Shown here: positions 8,144 through 16,380 of the stretch, piece by piece
Layout: the number at the start of each line of letters is the position of its first letter
How positions within the stretch are numbered: the stretch's first letter is position 1
NCBI GenBank assembly: GCA_001971685.1
Contig: CP019326.1
Span: 2,914,001-2,978,000 of the forward strand
Reading direction: 5' to 3'
Source: Halomonas sp. 1513
Lineage (GTDB): Bacteria > Pseudomonadota > Gammaproteobacteria > Pseudomonadales > Halomonadaceae
DNA: 64,000 bases
Program-made: the position numbers and the translations under genes
The notes under the pieces: generated by a model
What the model was told of the DNA's origin: nothing
What the model saw: only the letters and a program-made list of their open reading frames with translations
The model's database searches: none

Positions 8144-8722
8144 TCAGGAGGCGGGGCTCAGCACCATGTTGGCCAGCTCATCCGCCAGCTGGGCAGTGTT
8201 CATCGGCCCCTCGGGGTCGTACCAGCGCGCCGTCCAGTTGAGCGCGCCCAGGGCGAAGCGGGTGACGGTCGCCGGGTCGCCGTGTACCAGCCCCACCTCG
8301 CGGGCGTCGACGATGACCTGATGCCATAGCGCCTCGTAGGCGTCACGCAGGTGGGTGAGGTGCTCGCGGTCCTCATCGTTGAGGCGCCGCCACTCATAGA
8401 GCGCCACGCCGTGGGCATGGCGATCGTCGTGCAGGGTCTCGAGGTGTACCCGGGCCAGCGCCACCAGCCGTGCGCGGGGCGTCGGCGCAGCCTCGGCCAG
8501 GGCCCGGCGGGCGCTGACCAGGGCGTTGCGGGTACTCTCCTCGATCACCGCACAGAGAATCTCCTGCTTGTCGGCGAAGTGGTGGAACAGGCTGCCCGAC
8601 TTGATGCCCATCTCCTCGGCCAGCATGCGCACCGTGGTGCGATCGAAGCCTTGCTGCATGAACAGCCGCGCGGCGATTTGGGTCAGCTGCTGGCGGCGGG
8701 GCGAGTCGGTCGCTACATTCAT
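8144..8722 (-). CDS. TetR-family transcriptional regulator
   Basis: DNA-binding regulator of about 192 residues from the ATG at 8722. The N-terminal helix-turn-helix is clear: LTQIAARLFMQQGFDRTTVRMLAEEMGIKSGSLFHHFADKQEIL, with SLFHHF in the recognition-helix position typical of TetR proteins. The C-terminal ligand domain begins near residue 60 and cannot be assigned a ligand. The gene diverges from the thiolase gene and precedes the acyl-CoA dehydrogenase on the same strand, so control of fatty-acid or short-chain acyl-CoA breakdown is a reasonable inference. It does not resemble PsrA in its recognition helix (PsrA has AAVNYHF). No ribosome-binding site is obvious; an upstream in-frame start at 8776 would lie inside the shared promoter region. 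Confidence 0.88.
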   Translation of the reverse strand: MNVATDSPRRQQLTQIAARLFMQQGFDRTTVRMLAEEMGIKSGSLFHHFADKQEILCAVIEESTRNALVSARRALAEAAPTPRARLVALARVHLETLHDDRHAHGVALYEWRRLNDEDREHLTHLRDAYEALWHQVIVDAREVGLVHGDPATVTRFALGALNWTARWYDPEGPMNTAQLADELANMVLSPAS

Positions 8723-8726
8723 CGCA

Positions 8727-8754
8727 TTTACACTAGCGCTTGCTTGGTTATGCT
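8727..8754 (+). promoter_or_regulatory. Candidate thiolase promoter with TetR half-sites
   Basis: TTTACA (8727-8732) and TATGCT (8749-8754) are spaced by 16 nt and face the thiolase gene. The spacer contains the partly palindromic ACTAGCGCTTGCTTGG next to the tetR start, a natural place for autoregulation by the divergent TetR protein. The operator is a guess from position. Confidence 0.35.
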
Positions 8755-8812
8755 GGAGCAAAGCATAGCCCCGCACGACGGGTCAATTGTCACCGCCTTC
8801 GAGGAGACCTCC

Positions 8813-10000
8813 ATGGCAGCATCCAACGATATCGTGATTCTTTCCGCCGCCCGCACCCCGATGGGCGGCATGCTGGGCAGCCTGTCGAGCCTCACCGCTC
8901 CCGAACTCGCCGCGGTGGCGATCCGTGCCGCGATCGAGCGTGCCGGCATCGAACCCGACGAGATCGACGAGGGCTTTCTCGGCTGCGTGCTGCCCGGCGG
9001 GGTCAAGCAGGGCCCGGCGCGCCAGGCGATGCGCCAGGCCGGGATTCCCGACCAGATCGGCGCCACCACTATCAACAAGCTGTGTGGCTCGGGCATGAAG
9101 GCCGTGATGCTGGCCCACGACCTGATCCGCGCCGGCAGCGGCGAGCTGATCCTGGCCGGCGGCATGGAGTCGATGTCCAACGCCCCGCATCTGCTGACCA
9201 AGGCACGCAGCGGCTATCGCCTCGGCCACGGCGAGCTCAAGGACCATATGTTCCACGACGGCCTCGAGGACGCCGAGACCGGCCAGCTGATGGGCACCTT
9301 CGCCCAGCAGGTCGCAGACCAGCGCGGCTACGGCCGCGAGCGCATGGACGACTTCGCCATCGCCTCGCTGGAGCGCGCCATGGCCGCCCATGAGGCCGGC
9401 CACCTGGCTGCCGAAATGGCCCCGGTGACGGTCACCTCGCGCAGCGGCGAGACGCTGGTGGCGCACGACGAGCAGCCGTTCCAGGCCAAGCTCGACAAGA
9501 TCCGCAGCATGCGCCCGGCGTTTGCCAAGGACGGCACCATCACCGCCGCCAACGCCAGCTCGATCTCCGACGGCGCCTCGGCGGTGATCGTCGCCAGCCG
9601 CGCCGCGGCCCAGGCCCACGGCCTGACGCCGATTGCCCGGGTGCTCGGCCACAGCACCTTCTCGCGCCACCCCAGCGAGTTCACCATCGCCCCGGTGGGC
9701 GCCATCGCCGCGCTGCTCGAGCGCCTCGACTGGACGGTGGAGGACGTCGACCTGTTCGAGGTCAACGAGGCCTTCGCCGTGGTCACTCTGATGGCCATGG
9801 ACGACCTCGAGATCCCCCACGCCAAGGTCAACATCTTCGGCGGCGCCTGCGCCCAGGGCCACCCGGTGGGCTCTACCGGCTCGCGGATCATCGCCACCCT
9901 GATCAACGCCCTGCGCGTCACCGGCGGCAAGCGCGGCGTTGCCAGCCTGTGCATCGGCGGCGGCGAGGCTACCGCCATCGCCGTGGAGCTGGCCGACTAA
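8813..10000 (+). CDS. Acetyl-CoA acetyltransferase (thiolase)
   Basis: Thiolase of 395 residues that condenses two acetyl-CoA or cleaves 3-ketoacyl-CoA. The nucleophilic Cys91 is in NKLCGSGMKA, NEAFAV lies near residue 325, the catalytic His is in GGACAQGHPVGSTGSR near 345-358, and the second Cys is in SLCIGGGEA near the end. The start is the ATG at 8813 with GAGGAGA upstream; the frame is open further upstream but that part overlaps the divergent tetR gene and has no coding character. Sequence favours the biosynthetic/degradative AtoB-PhaA type over FadA, though a three-residue signature cannot settle the chain length. It is flanked by the acyl-CoA dehydrogenase and regulator, forming a small lipid-catabolism locus. 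Confidence 0.93.
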   Translation: MAASNDIVILSAARTPMGGMLGSLSSLTAPELAAVAIRAAIERAGIEPDEIDEGFLGCVLPGGVKQGPARQAMRQAGIPDQIGATTINKLCGSGMKAVMLAHDLIRAGSGELILAGGMESMSNAPHLLTKARSGYRLGHGELKDHMFHDGLEDAETGQLMGTFAQQVADQRGYGRERMDDFAIASLERAMAAHEAGHLAAEMAPVTVTSRSGETLVAHDEQPFQAKLDKIRSMRPAFAKDGTITAANASSISDGASAVIVASRAAAQAHGLTPIARVLGHSTFSRHPSEFTIAPVGAIAALLERLDWTVEDVDLFEVNEAFAVVTLMAMDDLEIPHAKVNIFGGACAQGHPVGSTGSRIIATLINALRVTGGKRGVASLCIGGGEATAIAVELAD

Positions 10001-10095
10001 CACCTTCCTGACAACCCGCGGCGCCCTCCTCCGAGGGCGCCCGCTCCGCCCCCCCGCCTTGCCCCTCGCCCATGCGATGGACGCCTTATATACGC

Positions 10096-10124
10096 TTGAG
10101 CATATATGGTATTGCGCATATCAT
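10096..10124 (+). promoter_or_regulatory. acr3 promoter with ars-type operator in the spacer
   Basis: TTGAGC (10096-10101), a 17-nt spacer ATATATGGTATTGCGCA and TATCAT (10119-10124) form a promoter facing acr3. The spacer is 15/17 identical to the spacer of the GAPDH-arsJ promoter on the other side of the island, so it is probably the ArsR operator. Confidence 0.6.
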
Positions 10125-10156
10125 GGCGGCATCGTTTCTCCGCCAGGAGCCAGGCC

Positions 10157-11248
10157 ATGAGCGCACACCAGGACACCCAAGCACCCAGCGTCGCCGAAGG
10201 CATGGGCCTGTTTGAGCGCTTCCTGTCGCTGTGGGTGGCGCTTGCCATCGTCGCCGGCATCCTGCTCGGCCAGTTCGCCCCCGCCATTCCCGAGGCGCTG
10301 TCGCGCTTCGAGGTTGCCCAGGTCTCAATCCCGGTGGCGATCCTGATCTGGGCGATGATCTTTCCCATGATGCTGCAGATCGACTTTACCTCGGTCCTCG
10401 GCGTGCGCCGCCAACCCAAGGGACTGTTGATCACCACCTCGGTGAACTGGCTGATCAAGCCGTTCAGCATGTTCGCCATCGCCTGGTTCTTCCTGATGGT
10501 GGTGTTCGCCCCGCTGATCCCCGCGGAGCGCGCCAGTGAGTACCTGGCCGGCGCTATCCTGCTGGGCGCTGCGCCCTGTACCGCCATGGTCTTCGTCTGG
10601 AGCTACCTGACCCGAGGCGACGCCGCCTATACCCTGGTGCAGGTGGCGGTCAACGACCTGATCATGCTGTTCGCCTTCGCCCCCATCGTGGTCTTCCTGC
10701 TCGGCATATCGAATATTCAGGTGCCCTGGGACACGGTCATTCTGTCGGTGGTGCTGTATATCGTCATCCCGCTGACGGCCGGCTATCTGACCCGCCAGGC
10801 GCTGATCAAGCGGCGTGGCAGCGAGTGGTTCGACAGCGTCTTTATGAAACGTATTGGCCCAGTGACGCCGGTGGGATTAATTATCACCCTGGTGCTGCTG
10901 TTCGCCTTCCAGGGCGACGTGATCATCGCCAACCCGCTGCATATCGTGCTCATCGCCATCCCGCTGATCATCCAGACCGTGCTGATCTTCTTCATTGCCT
11001 ACGGCTGGGCCAAGGCGTGGAAGGTGCCCCACAACGTGGCCGCCCCCGGGGCGATGATCGGCGCCAGCAACTTCTTCGAGCTTGCCGTGGCGGCGGCCAT
11101 CGCGCTGTTCGGGCTGCAGTCGGGGGCGGCGCTGGCCACGGTGGTAGGCGTGCTGGTGGAGGTGCCGCTGATGCTGGCCCTGGTGCGCATCGCCAACAAG
11201 ACCCGACACCACTTCCCGACGGCCGACACCCGCGCCGCGCAGGCCTGA
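10157..11248 (+). CDS. acr3: Acr3-family arsenite efflux permease
   Basis: Inner-membrane carrier of 363 residues that expels arsenite (and possibly antimonite), driven by the proton motive force. About ten hydrophobic segments are visible. The conserved cysteine motif AAPCTAMVFVWSYLTRGD, essential in characterised Acr3 proteins, and the motif GAMIGASNFFELAVA in a later segment, with its conserved Glu, are both present. I chose the ATG at 10157, which is preceded by CCAGGAGCCAGGCC. The promoter just upstream shares its operator-like spacer with the gapdh-arsJ promoter. The next gene (DUF3422) starts about 95 nt downstream and may be cotranscribed. Confidence 0.93.
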   Translation: MSAHQDTQAPSVAEGMGLFERFLSLWVALAIVAGILLGQFAPAIPEALSRFEVAQVSIPVAILIWAMIFPMMLQIDFTSVLGVRRQPKGLLITTSVNWLIKPFSMFAIAWFFLMVVFAPLIPAERASEYLAGAILLGAAPCTAMVFVWSYLTRGDAAYTLVQVAVNDLIMLFAFAPIVVFLLGISNIQVPWDTVILSVVLYIVIPLTAGYLTRQALIKRRGSEWFDSVFMKRIGPVTPVGLIITLVLLFAFQGDVIIANPLHIVLIAIPLIIQTVLIFFIAYGWAKAWKVPHNVAAPGAMIGASNFFELAVAAAIALFGLQSGAALATVVGVLVEVPLMLALVRIANKTRHHFPTADTRAAQA

Positions 11249-11343
11249 AGCCTGGCCCTCCGTTCGACACGTTGAACCGCCGCACTTGGCCCGGGCGACA
11301 ACAGCTTCTAGTCTCGGTAGACGTTCCCTTGCCTGGCCCCGAC

Positions 11344-12576
11344 ATGCACCCGCAACGCGCCCGACTGCACAATGAGCTCCACGCCCGGCCCTCGATCTAC
11401 TTCGAGGATCCGGCGCATCTCCACCACTACGCCTTCCTCGACGAGGACGGCATCGCCGCGGACATTCTCGAGCGGATCGCCGAGGTGGCAGGCAAGACCC
11501 CCGACATCGAGGCCGCCCAGGAGATTCTCGATCTCGGCGACCAGACCCTGAAATGGGAGCGCCATACCGAGTTTTTCACCCTCACGCTGCTGGTCCCGCG
11601 CCCCGAGCGCGGCGAGCAATGGCCATCGCCCCCGCCGCTGCTCGCCGACATCGTCGCCAAGCACAGCCGGGCGCTGATCAATGCCAGCCTGATCCTGGTC
11701 GAGGCCGAAGCCACCTGGGGCGGCGACGCCGAGGCCTACGGCTTCCGCGACCCCGCCGGCTCGAGCCTGGGCGATGGCGGGGCCACCGTGTGGAGCGATT
11801 TCCGACTCACCGCGGCGGGCGTGAACCGGCTACTGCTGATCAACCGCGGCCTGAATGCCTTTCGCCTGGGGCGCATGACCCGCCGGCTGCTGGAGATCGA
11901 GACCTACCGCATGATGGCGTCGCTGGCCCTGCCGGTAGCCAAGCAGATGAGCCTCGAGCTGCACGATTACGAGCTCGAGCTGGGCGAACTGTCGCAGCGT
12001 AATACCGAGGACAAGCAGACCAGCTACCGGCCACTGCTGGCGGCGATCTCCGCGCTCTCGGCACGCCTCGAGCATAGCGGCGCCCGCTCGCGGCAGCGCT
12101 TCAGCGCCACCGAGGCCTATGCGCGGATCGTGCTCACGCGCATCGAGGAGCTGCGCGAGGAGCGCTTGGGCGACCGACCACGCCTGGGGACCTTCGTGCT
12201 GAGGCGCTTCCGGCCGACGGTGCACTACTGCGCCGCGATCAACCAGCGCCAGCAAGATCTGGCCCAGAGCGTGGCGCGGCTCAACGATCTGCTGCGGACC
12301 CGCGCGCAGGTCGAGATCGAGGAGCAGAACTCCGCGATCCTGCACAGCCTCAACGAGCGCACCAGCAGCCAGTTGAAGATCCAGAAGGCGGTCGAAGGGC
12401 TGTCGATCATCGTCATCAGCTACTACCTCTTCAGCCTGTTCAAGCTGGGGCTGCAAAGCCTCGATGCCCTGGGGATGGTCATCGAGCCGATCGTCGCCGC
12501 TGCGGTGCTGGCCCCGTTGGGGGTGGGGATCATCGGCCTGCTGGCCTGGCGCATACAGCGCGTCAAGAATCACTGA
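11344..12576 (+). CDS. DUF3422 family membrane-anchored protein
   Basis: Protein of 410 residues belonging to the uncharacterised DUF3422 family. The N-terminus contains the family's recognisable start, RLHNELHARPSIYF, followed by HHYAFLDEDG and a mixed alpha/beta region. Residues about 210-340 are rich in charged helices likely to form a coiled coil (ELHDYELELGELSQRN; LNDLLRTRAQVEIEEQNS), and two hydrophobic segments close the protein (SIIVISYYLFSLFKLGL; IVAAAVLAPLGVGIIGLL). The start is an ATG at 11344 with a poor ribosome-binding site. The gene lies between two arsenic-type carriers on the same strand, 12-20 nt before the second one, so it may share their transcript. A role in arsenic handling is only suggested by position. 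Confidence 0.8.
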   Translation: MHPQRARLHNELHARPSIYFEDPAHLHHYAFLDEDGIAADILERIAEVAGKTPDIEAAQEILDLGDQTLKWERHTEFFTLTLLVPRPERGEQWPSPPPLLADIVAKHSRALINASLILVEAEATWGGDAEAYGFRDPAGSSLGDGGATVWSDFRLTAAGVNRLLLINRGLNAFRLGRMTRRLLEIETYRMMASLALPVAKQMSLELHDYELELGELSQRNTEDKQTSYRPLLAAISALSARLEHSGARSRQRFSATEAYARIVLTRIEELREERLGDRPRLGTFVLRRFRPTVHYCAAINQRQQDLAQSVARLNDLLRTRAQVEIEEQNSAILHSLNERTSSQLKIQKAVEGLSIIVISYYLFSLFKLGLQSLDALGMVIEPIVAAAVLAPLGVGIIGLLAWRIQRVKNH

Positions 12577-12594
12577 CCGCTAAGGCGAGTGTTG

Positions 12595-13560
12595 ATGCGC
12601 GAGCGCATGGAGCGCCACCAGGCCTGGATCTACCTTGCCTTCATCCTGGCCGGGCTGGCACTGGGGCTGTGGCAGCCGTCGCTGGCGGCGATGCTCGAGC
12701 CACTGCTGTGGCCGCTGCTCGGTACGCTGCTGTATGCCACCTTTACCCAGATTCCGCTGACCCACATACGCCGCGGCGTTAGCGACTGGCGCTTCATGGC
12801 CGCGCTGCTGCTGGGTAACTTCGTGGTGATTCCGCTGCTGGTGGGGGCCGGCATGGCGCTGCTGCCGCTGTCGCCGGCGGTGCAGGCGGGCGTCCTGCTG
12901 GTACTGCTGGTGCCCTGTACCGACTGGTTCATCAGCTTTACCCACCTCGGCAAGGGCGAGGTGGGTCGCGCCATTGCCGCGGCGCCGTTGCTCTTGCTGG
13001 TGCAGATCGTCGCGCTGCCCGCTTATTTATGGCTGTTTCTCGGCCCGGGCTGGTTCCAGCTCGCGCTCAGCACTCAGCTACTCGGCGCCTTCACCGGGCT
13101 GATCCTCACGCCGCTGGTACTGGCCTGGCTGACCGAGCGCCTCGCCGAGCGCCAGCCGGTGGCCAGGCGTGCGGTAGATAGGCTCGGCCTGCTGCCGGTG
13201 CCGCTACTGGCGCTGGTGGTGCTGGTGATCGCCGCCTCCCAGGTCAACAGCGTGGTCGGTCTCGGCGGGGTGCTGCTGCAGGTGCTGGCGATCTTCATCG
13301 CCTACCTGCTGTTCGCCGCCCTGCTCGGCAAGCTGCTCGGCCGCGGGTTCGGCCTGGCCCCGGGGCCGGCACGCACCCTGACCTTCAGCTTCGGCACCCG
13401 CAACTCCTTCGTGGTGCTGCCGATTGCCCTGGCCCTGCCCGAGGCGTGGCAGGCCGCCGTGGTGGTGATCGTCTTCCAGTCGCTGGTCGAGCTGTTCGGC
13501 ATGGTCGCCTATCTGCGCTGGGTGCCGGGGCGGCTGATTCCTTCACCGACCGAAGCGTAG
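12595..13560 (+). CDS. BASS-superfamily permease of the arsenic-resistance type
   Basis: Ten-segment membrane carrier of about 321 residues related to bile acid:sodium symporters and Acr3. Recognisable features are the early GLALGLWQPSLAAMLEPLLWPLLGT region, LVLLVPCTDWFISFTHLGKGE near residue 100 with a Cys in the same place as the Acr3 cysteine motif, and FSFGTRNSFVVLPIALALP in a late segment. It is divergent enough from the neighbouring Acr3 that substrate could differ (for example an organoarsenical or another anion). The ATG at 12595 has AAGG at suitable distance; a GTG at 12589 or an ATG at 12607 are alternatives. Its stop at 13560 nearly meets that of the convergent arsR. Confidence 0.82.
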   Translation: MRERMERHQAWIYLAFILAGLALGLWQPSLAAMLEPLLWPLLGTLLYATFTQIPLTHIRRGVSDWRFMAALLLGNFVVIPLLVGAGMALLPLSPAVQAGVLLVLLVPCTDWFISFTHLGKGEVGRAIAAAPLLLLVQIVALPAYLWLFLGPGWFQLALSTQLLGAFTGLILTPLVLAWLTERLAERQPVARRAVDRLGLLPVPLLALVVLVIAASQVNSVVGLGGVLLQVLAIFIAYLLFAALLGKLLGRGFGLAPGPARTLTFSFGTRNSFVVLPIALALPEAWQAAVVVIVFQSLVELFGMVAYLRWVPGRLIPSPTEA

Positions 13561-13562
13561 CC

Positions 13563-13907
13563 TCAGCACAGTGCCGCGCGGCGCTCCGGGCGATTGCCCA
13601 TCGCCGCCAGCCGCGACAATCCGGCCTGAATACGCTGGCGGTCGCCTTCGGCGGCGGCGGCCAGGGTAGTCAGCGCCCACTCGGGCAAACTGGGCGCCAG
13701 CCGGTAGTAGACCCACTGGCCGTCTCGCTGGTCGACCACCAGGCCGCAGCCGCGCAGCTGGGCCAGGTGTCGCGAGACCTTGGGCTGCGACTCCTTGAGC
13801 ACGTGGGTCATCTCACACACGCACAGCTCGCCCTCCTGCTGGATCAGCAGTATCAGCATCAGGCGAGTGTCGTCGGCCAGGCATTTGAACAGGCGTAGCG
13901 GTTGCAT
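13563..13907 (-). CDS. arsR: ArsR-family arsenic-responsive repressor
   Basis: Winged-helix repressor of 114 residues. The first half aligns with E. coli ArsR: LFKCLADDTRLMLILLI, then ELCVCEMT, then KESQPKVSRHLAQLRGCGLVVDQRDGQWVYYRL, which is the DNA-binding helix and wing. E. coli ArsR uses three cysteines in ELCVCDLC; here the third is replaced by Thr, leaving the CVC pair (both are direct As(III) ligands) plus a Cys at the very C-terminus. The gene is last in the transcription order gapdh-arsJ-arsR, 52 nt after arsJ, and is convergent with the BASS carrier. It is the likely ligand of the shared operator-like spacers at both ends of the island. Confidence 0.9.
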   Translation of the reverse strand: MQPLRLFKCLADDTRLMLILLIQQEGELCVCEMTHVLKESQPKVSRHLAQLRGCGLVVDQRDGQWVYYRLAPSLPEWALTTLAAAAEGDRQRIQAGLSRLAAMGNRPERRAALC

Positions 13908-13959
13908 GGTGACCTCACTTCATCATCTCGGTTATATCGTCGTAGTCTACCCGAGCGCC

Positions 13960-15204
13960 CTAATTGACGGCGGCGGTATCGGCCTGGCGCGGCAGCGCCA
14001 GGGCCATCAAGGCGCTGGCGGCGACCAGCCCCGCCGCCACCCACAGGCAGGCGCTGAGGCCGTGGGTCATGTACAGCCAGCCGGAGAGCAGCGTGCCGAT
14101 CAGCCGGCCCATGGCGTTGGCCATGTAGTAGAAGCCGACGTCCATCGACACGCCGTCGGCGCGGGCGTAGTGCACGATCAGATAGCTGTGCCAGCTGGAA
14201 TTGATCGCAAACAGCACCCCAAAGGCCAGCAGCCCCGCCACCAGCCAGCCCACCGCGGTCAGCGGCAGCAGCGCCAGGGCCACGCCAAGCAGCGCCAGGG
14301 CCGCGGCCCAGCCGGCGGTGATCACCCGCGCCTCGCCGCTCATCAGCCGGGTCAGCCTGGGCGCCTGGGTCTGCACCCCGCCGTAGCCGATCACCCACAG
14401 CGCCAGCAGCCCGCCCACCGTCCACTGGCTCCAGCCGTGCTGCTCGTAGAGAAACACCGGCAGCGCCACCACGAACCACACGTCTCGGGAGGCGAACAAA
14501 CACAGCCTTGCCGCAGACAGCACGTTGACCGCCCGCGACTTGGAGAACACCTCGGAGAACTTGGGTTTGACCTTCTGGCGGCCCAGGTCGGCGCGCAGCC
14601 GCCACAGCGACAGTCCCAGCACGCCGCTGAGCATCACCGCCATGGCCAGTACCGCACCCTGGAAGCCGATCAGCGTCAGCAACAGCCCGCCGAGAAAGAA
14701 CCCCAGCCCCTTGAGGGCATTCTTGGAGCCGGTCAGCATCGCCACCCAGCGGTAGAGCGCGCTGCCGGCGCTGGCGCTCTCCTTGGGCACCAACACCTTG
14801 ACCGCGCTCTTGGCGCTCATCTTGTTGAGGTCCTTGGCGATCCCCGACAGCGCCTGGGCGGTCATCACCCATACCACCGTCAGCATGCCGGCCGGCACCA
14901 GCAGCATCGCCAGGGCGACGATCTGCAGGCCGAGGCCGACGTTCATGGTGCGATTGAGCCCCAGCCGCGCGCCTAGCCAGCCGCCCACCAGGTTGGTGAC
15001 CACGCCGAACGCCTCGTAGAACAGGAACAGCATGGCCACTTCCAGCGGCGAGTAGCCCAGCTGGCTGAAATAGAGCACCACCAGCATGCGCAGCGCACCG
15101 TCGGTGAGGGTGAAGGCCCAGTAGTTGCCGGTGATCAGCAGGTACTGGCGCACCTCGAAGGGCAGCTGCCTGACCCGCTCTAGCAGCGACATCGCCTCAG
15201 CCAC
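13960..15204 (-). CDS. arsJ: ArsJ-type organoarsenical efflux MFS transporter
   Basis: Twelve-segment major facilitator of about 414 residues. Work on ArsJ showed that it exports 1-arseno-3-phosphoglycerate made by a partner GAPDH from arsenate. Features seen here are the N-terminal [24 protein letters not shown], the loop [25 protein letters not shown] and [19 protein letters not shown], all typical of this subgroup. Identification rests strongly on the overlap with a GAPDH gene (the GTG start at 15204 lies 8 nt inside gapdh) and with arsR downstream. An ATG at 15192 is an alternative start. Translation is probably coupled to gapdh, which would keep enzyme and exporter balanced. Confidence 0.92.
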   Translation of the reverse strand: MAEAMSLLERVRQLPFEVRQYLLITGNYWAFTLTDGALRMLVVLYFSQLGYSPLEVAMLFLFYEAFGVVTNLVGGWLGARLGLNRTMNVGLGLQIVALAMLLVPAGMLTVVWVMTAQALSGIAKDLNKMSAKSAVKVLVPKESASAGSALYRWVAMLTGSKNALKGLGFFLGGLLLTLIGFQGAVLAMAVMLSGVLGLSLWRLRADLGRQKVKPKFSEVFSKSRAVNVLSAARLCLFASRDVWFVVALPVFLYEQHGWSQWTVGGLLALWVIGYGGVQTQAPRLTRLMSGEARVITAGWAAALALLGVALALLPLTAVGWLVAGLLAFGVLFAINSSWHSYLIVHYARADGVSMDVGFYYMANAMGRLIGTLLSGWLYMTHGLSACLWVAAGLVAASALMALALPRQADTAAVN

Positions 15205-16240
15205 GGGCCACCTGCGCGCCGCCGACCTTCAAGGCCAGCTCGGCGGTGCGGTTGGCATAGCCCCACTCGTTGTCGTACCAGGCGTAGAGCTTGAGCTGGG
15301 TGCCGTTGACGACCATGGTCGAGAGCGCGTCGATGATCGCGCTGCGCGGGTCGGTGCGGTAGTCGATGGAGACCAGCGGCCGCTCCTCATAGCCGAGAAT
15401 GCCGGCCAGCGGGCCGTCGGCGGCGGCCTTCAGGGCGGCATTGACCTCCTCCACCGTGACCTCGCGCTCGAGCTCGAAGACCATATCGGTGAGCGAGGCG
15501 TTGGCCAGCGGCACGCGTATCGCGTGGCCGTTGAGCTTGCCCTCGAGTTCGGGGAAGATCGCGGTGATCGCCTTGGCCGAGCCGGTGGTGGTGGGAATCA
15601 GGCTCATGCCGCAGGCCCGCGAGCGGCGTAGATCCGGCTTTTGTGGAGAGCTCGGGGCATCGAGAATGGTCTGGGTGTTGGTGATGTCGTGCACCGTGGT
15701 CATCGAGCCGTGGCGAATGCCGTAGGTCTCGTGGATCACCTTGACCACCGGCGCCAGGCAGTTGGTGGTGCAGCTGGCCGCGGTGACGATGCGATGTGTC
15801 GCCGGGTCGTAGAGGTCGTCGTTGACGCCGACCACCAGGTTGAGCACCCCCTGCTCCTTGACCGGGGCGCTGACCACCACGCGCTCGACGCCCTGCTCGA
15901 GGTAGGCGTTGAGCTTGTCCTGCGTCTTCATCTTGCCGGAGCACTCGATGGCCACCCGGCAGCCGGACCAGTCGCTGTCGCCGAGCTCGCGGTTGGCGCT
16001 GAAGGCGATGCGCCGGCCGTCGATGACGATGGCATCCTGCTGCGCCACGATGCCCTGCCCCGGCGACCAGTGGCCGTGTACCGAGTCGAATTCGAGCAGA
16101 TGGGCGAAGGTCGCGGCGTCGCCGCCCGGGTCGTTGATGCGCGCGATCTCCACCGCGCCGGCCTCGACGCTGGCCCACAGGCTGCGCAGGGCCAGGCGAC
16201 CGATACGCCCGAAGCCGTTGATGCCAATGGTTACGCTCAT
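15197..16240 (-). CDS. Arsenate-pathway glyceraldehyde-3-phosphate dehydrogenase (ArsJ partner)
   Basis: NAD-dependent GAPDH of 347 residues. The N-terminal [14 protein letters not shown] nucleotide motif and catalytic Cys157 in TAASCTTNC are intact, as is the C-terminal [11 protein letters not shown]. By analogy with characterised arsJ operons, it uses arsenate in place of phosphate to make unstable 1-arseno-3-phosphoglycerate, which ArsJ removes. The overlap with arsJ and the shared ars-type promoter are the reasons for assigning it to this pathway rather than to glycolysis. The ATG at 16240 is preceded by GGTGGGAGAA. The pst phosphate transporter operon, the usual arsenate entry route, ends about 140 bp upstream. 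Confidence 0.92.
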   Translation of the reverse strand: MSVTIGINGFGRIGRLALRSLWASVEAGAVEIARINDPGGDAATFAHLLEFDSVHGHWSPGQGIVAQQDAIVIDGRRIAFSANRELGDSDWSGCRVAIECSGKMKTQDKLNAYLEQGVERVVVSAPVKEQGVLNLVVGVNDDLYDPATHRIVTAASCTTNCLAPVVKVIHETYGIRHGSMTTVHDITNTQTILDAPSSPQKPDLRRSRACGMSLIPTTTGSAKAITAIFPELEGKLNGHAIRVPLANASLTDMVFELEREVTVEEVNAALKAAADGPLAGILGYEERPLVSIDYRTDPRSAIIDALSTMVVNGTQLKLYAWYDNEWGYANRTAELALKVGGAQVARG

Positions 16241-16277
16241 GCTTTTCTCCCACCAATCGTTACAATATCGCTACTGA

Positions 16278-16306
16278 CATATATGCAAAATACCATATAT
16301 GTAGCG
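16278..16306 (-). promoter_or_regulatory. gapdh-arsJ-arsR promoter with ars-type operator in the spacer
   Basis: On the minus strand CGCTAC (16301-16306), the 17-nt spacer ATATATGGTATTTTGCA and TATATG (16278-16283) mirror the acr3 promoter architecture, with 15/17 spacer identity. Two CATATATG octamers flank the spacer's core, giving strong dyad character. Confidence 0.6.
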
Positions 16307-16312
16307 ACCGAG

Positions 16313-16332
16313 AAAAAGCCGCACTCGGCGGC
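16313..16332 (-). terminator. Rho-independent terminator of the pst operon
   Basis: GCCGC and GCGGC arms around a 5-nt loop are followed by TTTTTC on the minus strand, about 50 nt past pstB. A second, larger stem (16339-16367; GCGGGGCTG with CAGCCCCGC) lies just before it. Together they separate pst from the ars operon. Confidence 0.7.
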
Positions 16333-16380
16333 CTGCCTGCGGGGCTGAACTTGCAGAACAGCCCCGCCTGGCGTTCAGGC

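Noticed and set aside
8144..8722. TetR gene as PsrA, the regulator of the nearby palindromes
   Set aside because: Its recognition-helix segment (SGSLFHHF) is unlike that of PsrA; it more likely regulates the divergent thiolase gene.
8351..8812. Upstream extension of the thiolase frame
   Set aside because: It overlaps the divergent tetR gene antisense; the thiolase fold starts at the ATG at 8813 behind GAGGAGA.
10020..10041. Stem GGCGCCCTC/GAGGGCGCC after the thiolase gene as a rho-independent terminator
   Set aside because: The stem is perfect but is followed by C-rich sequence without T-run, so I do not call it a terminator.
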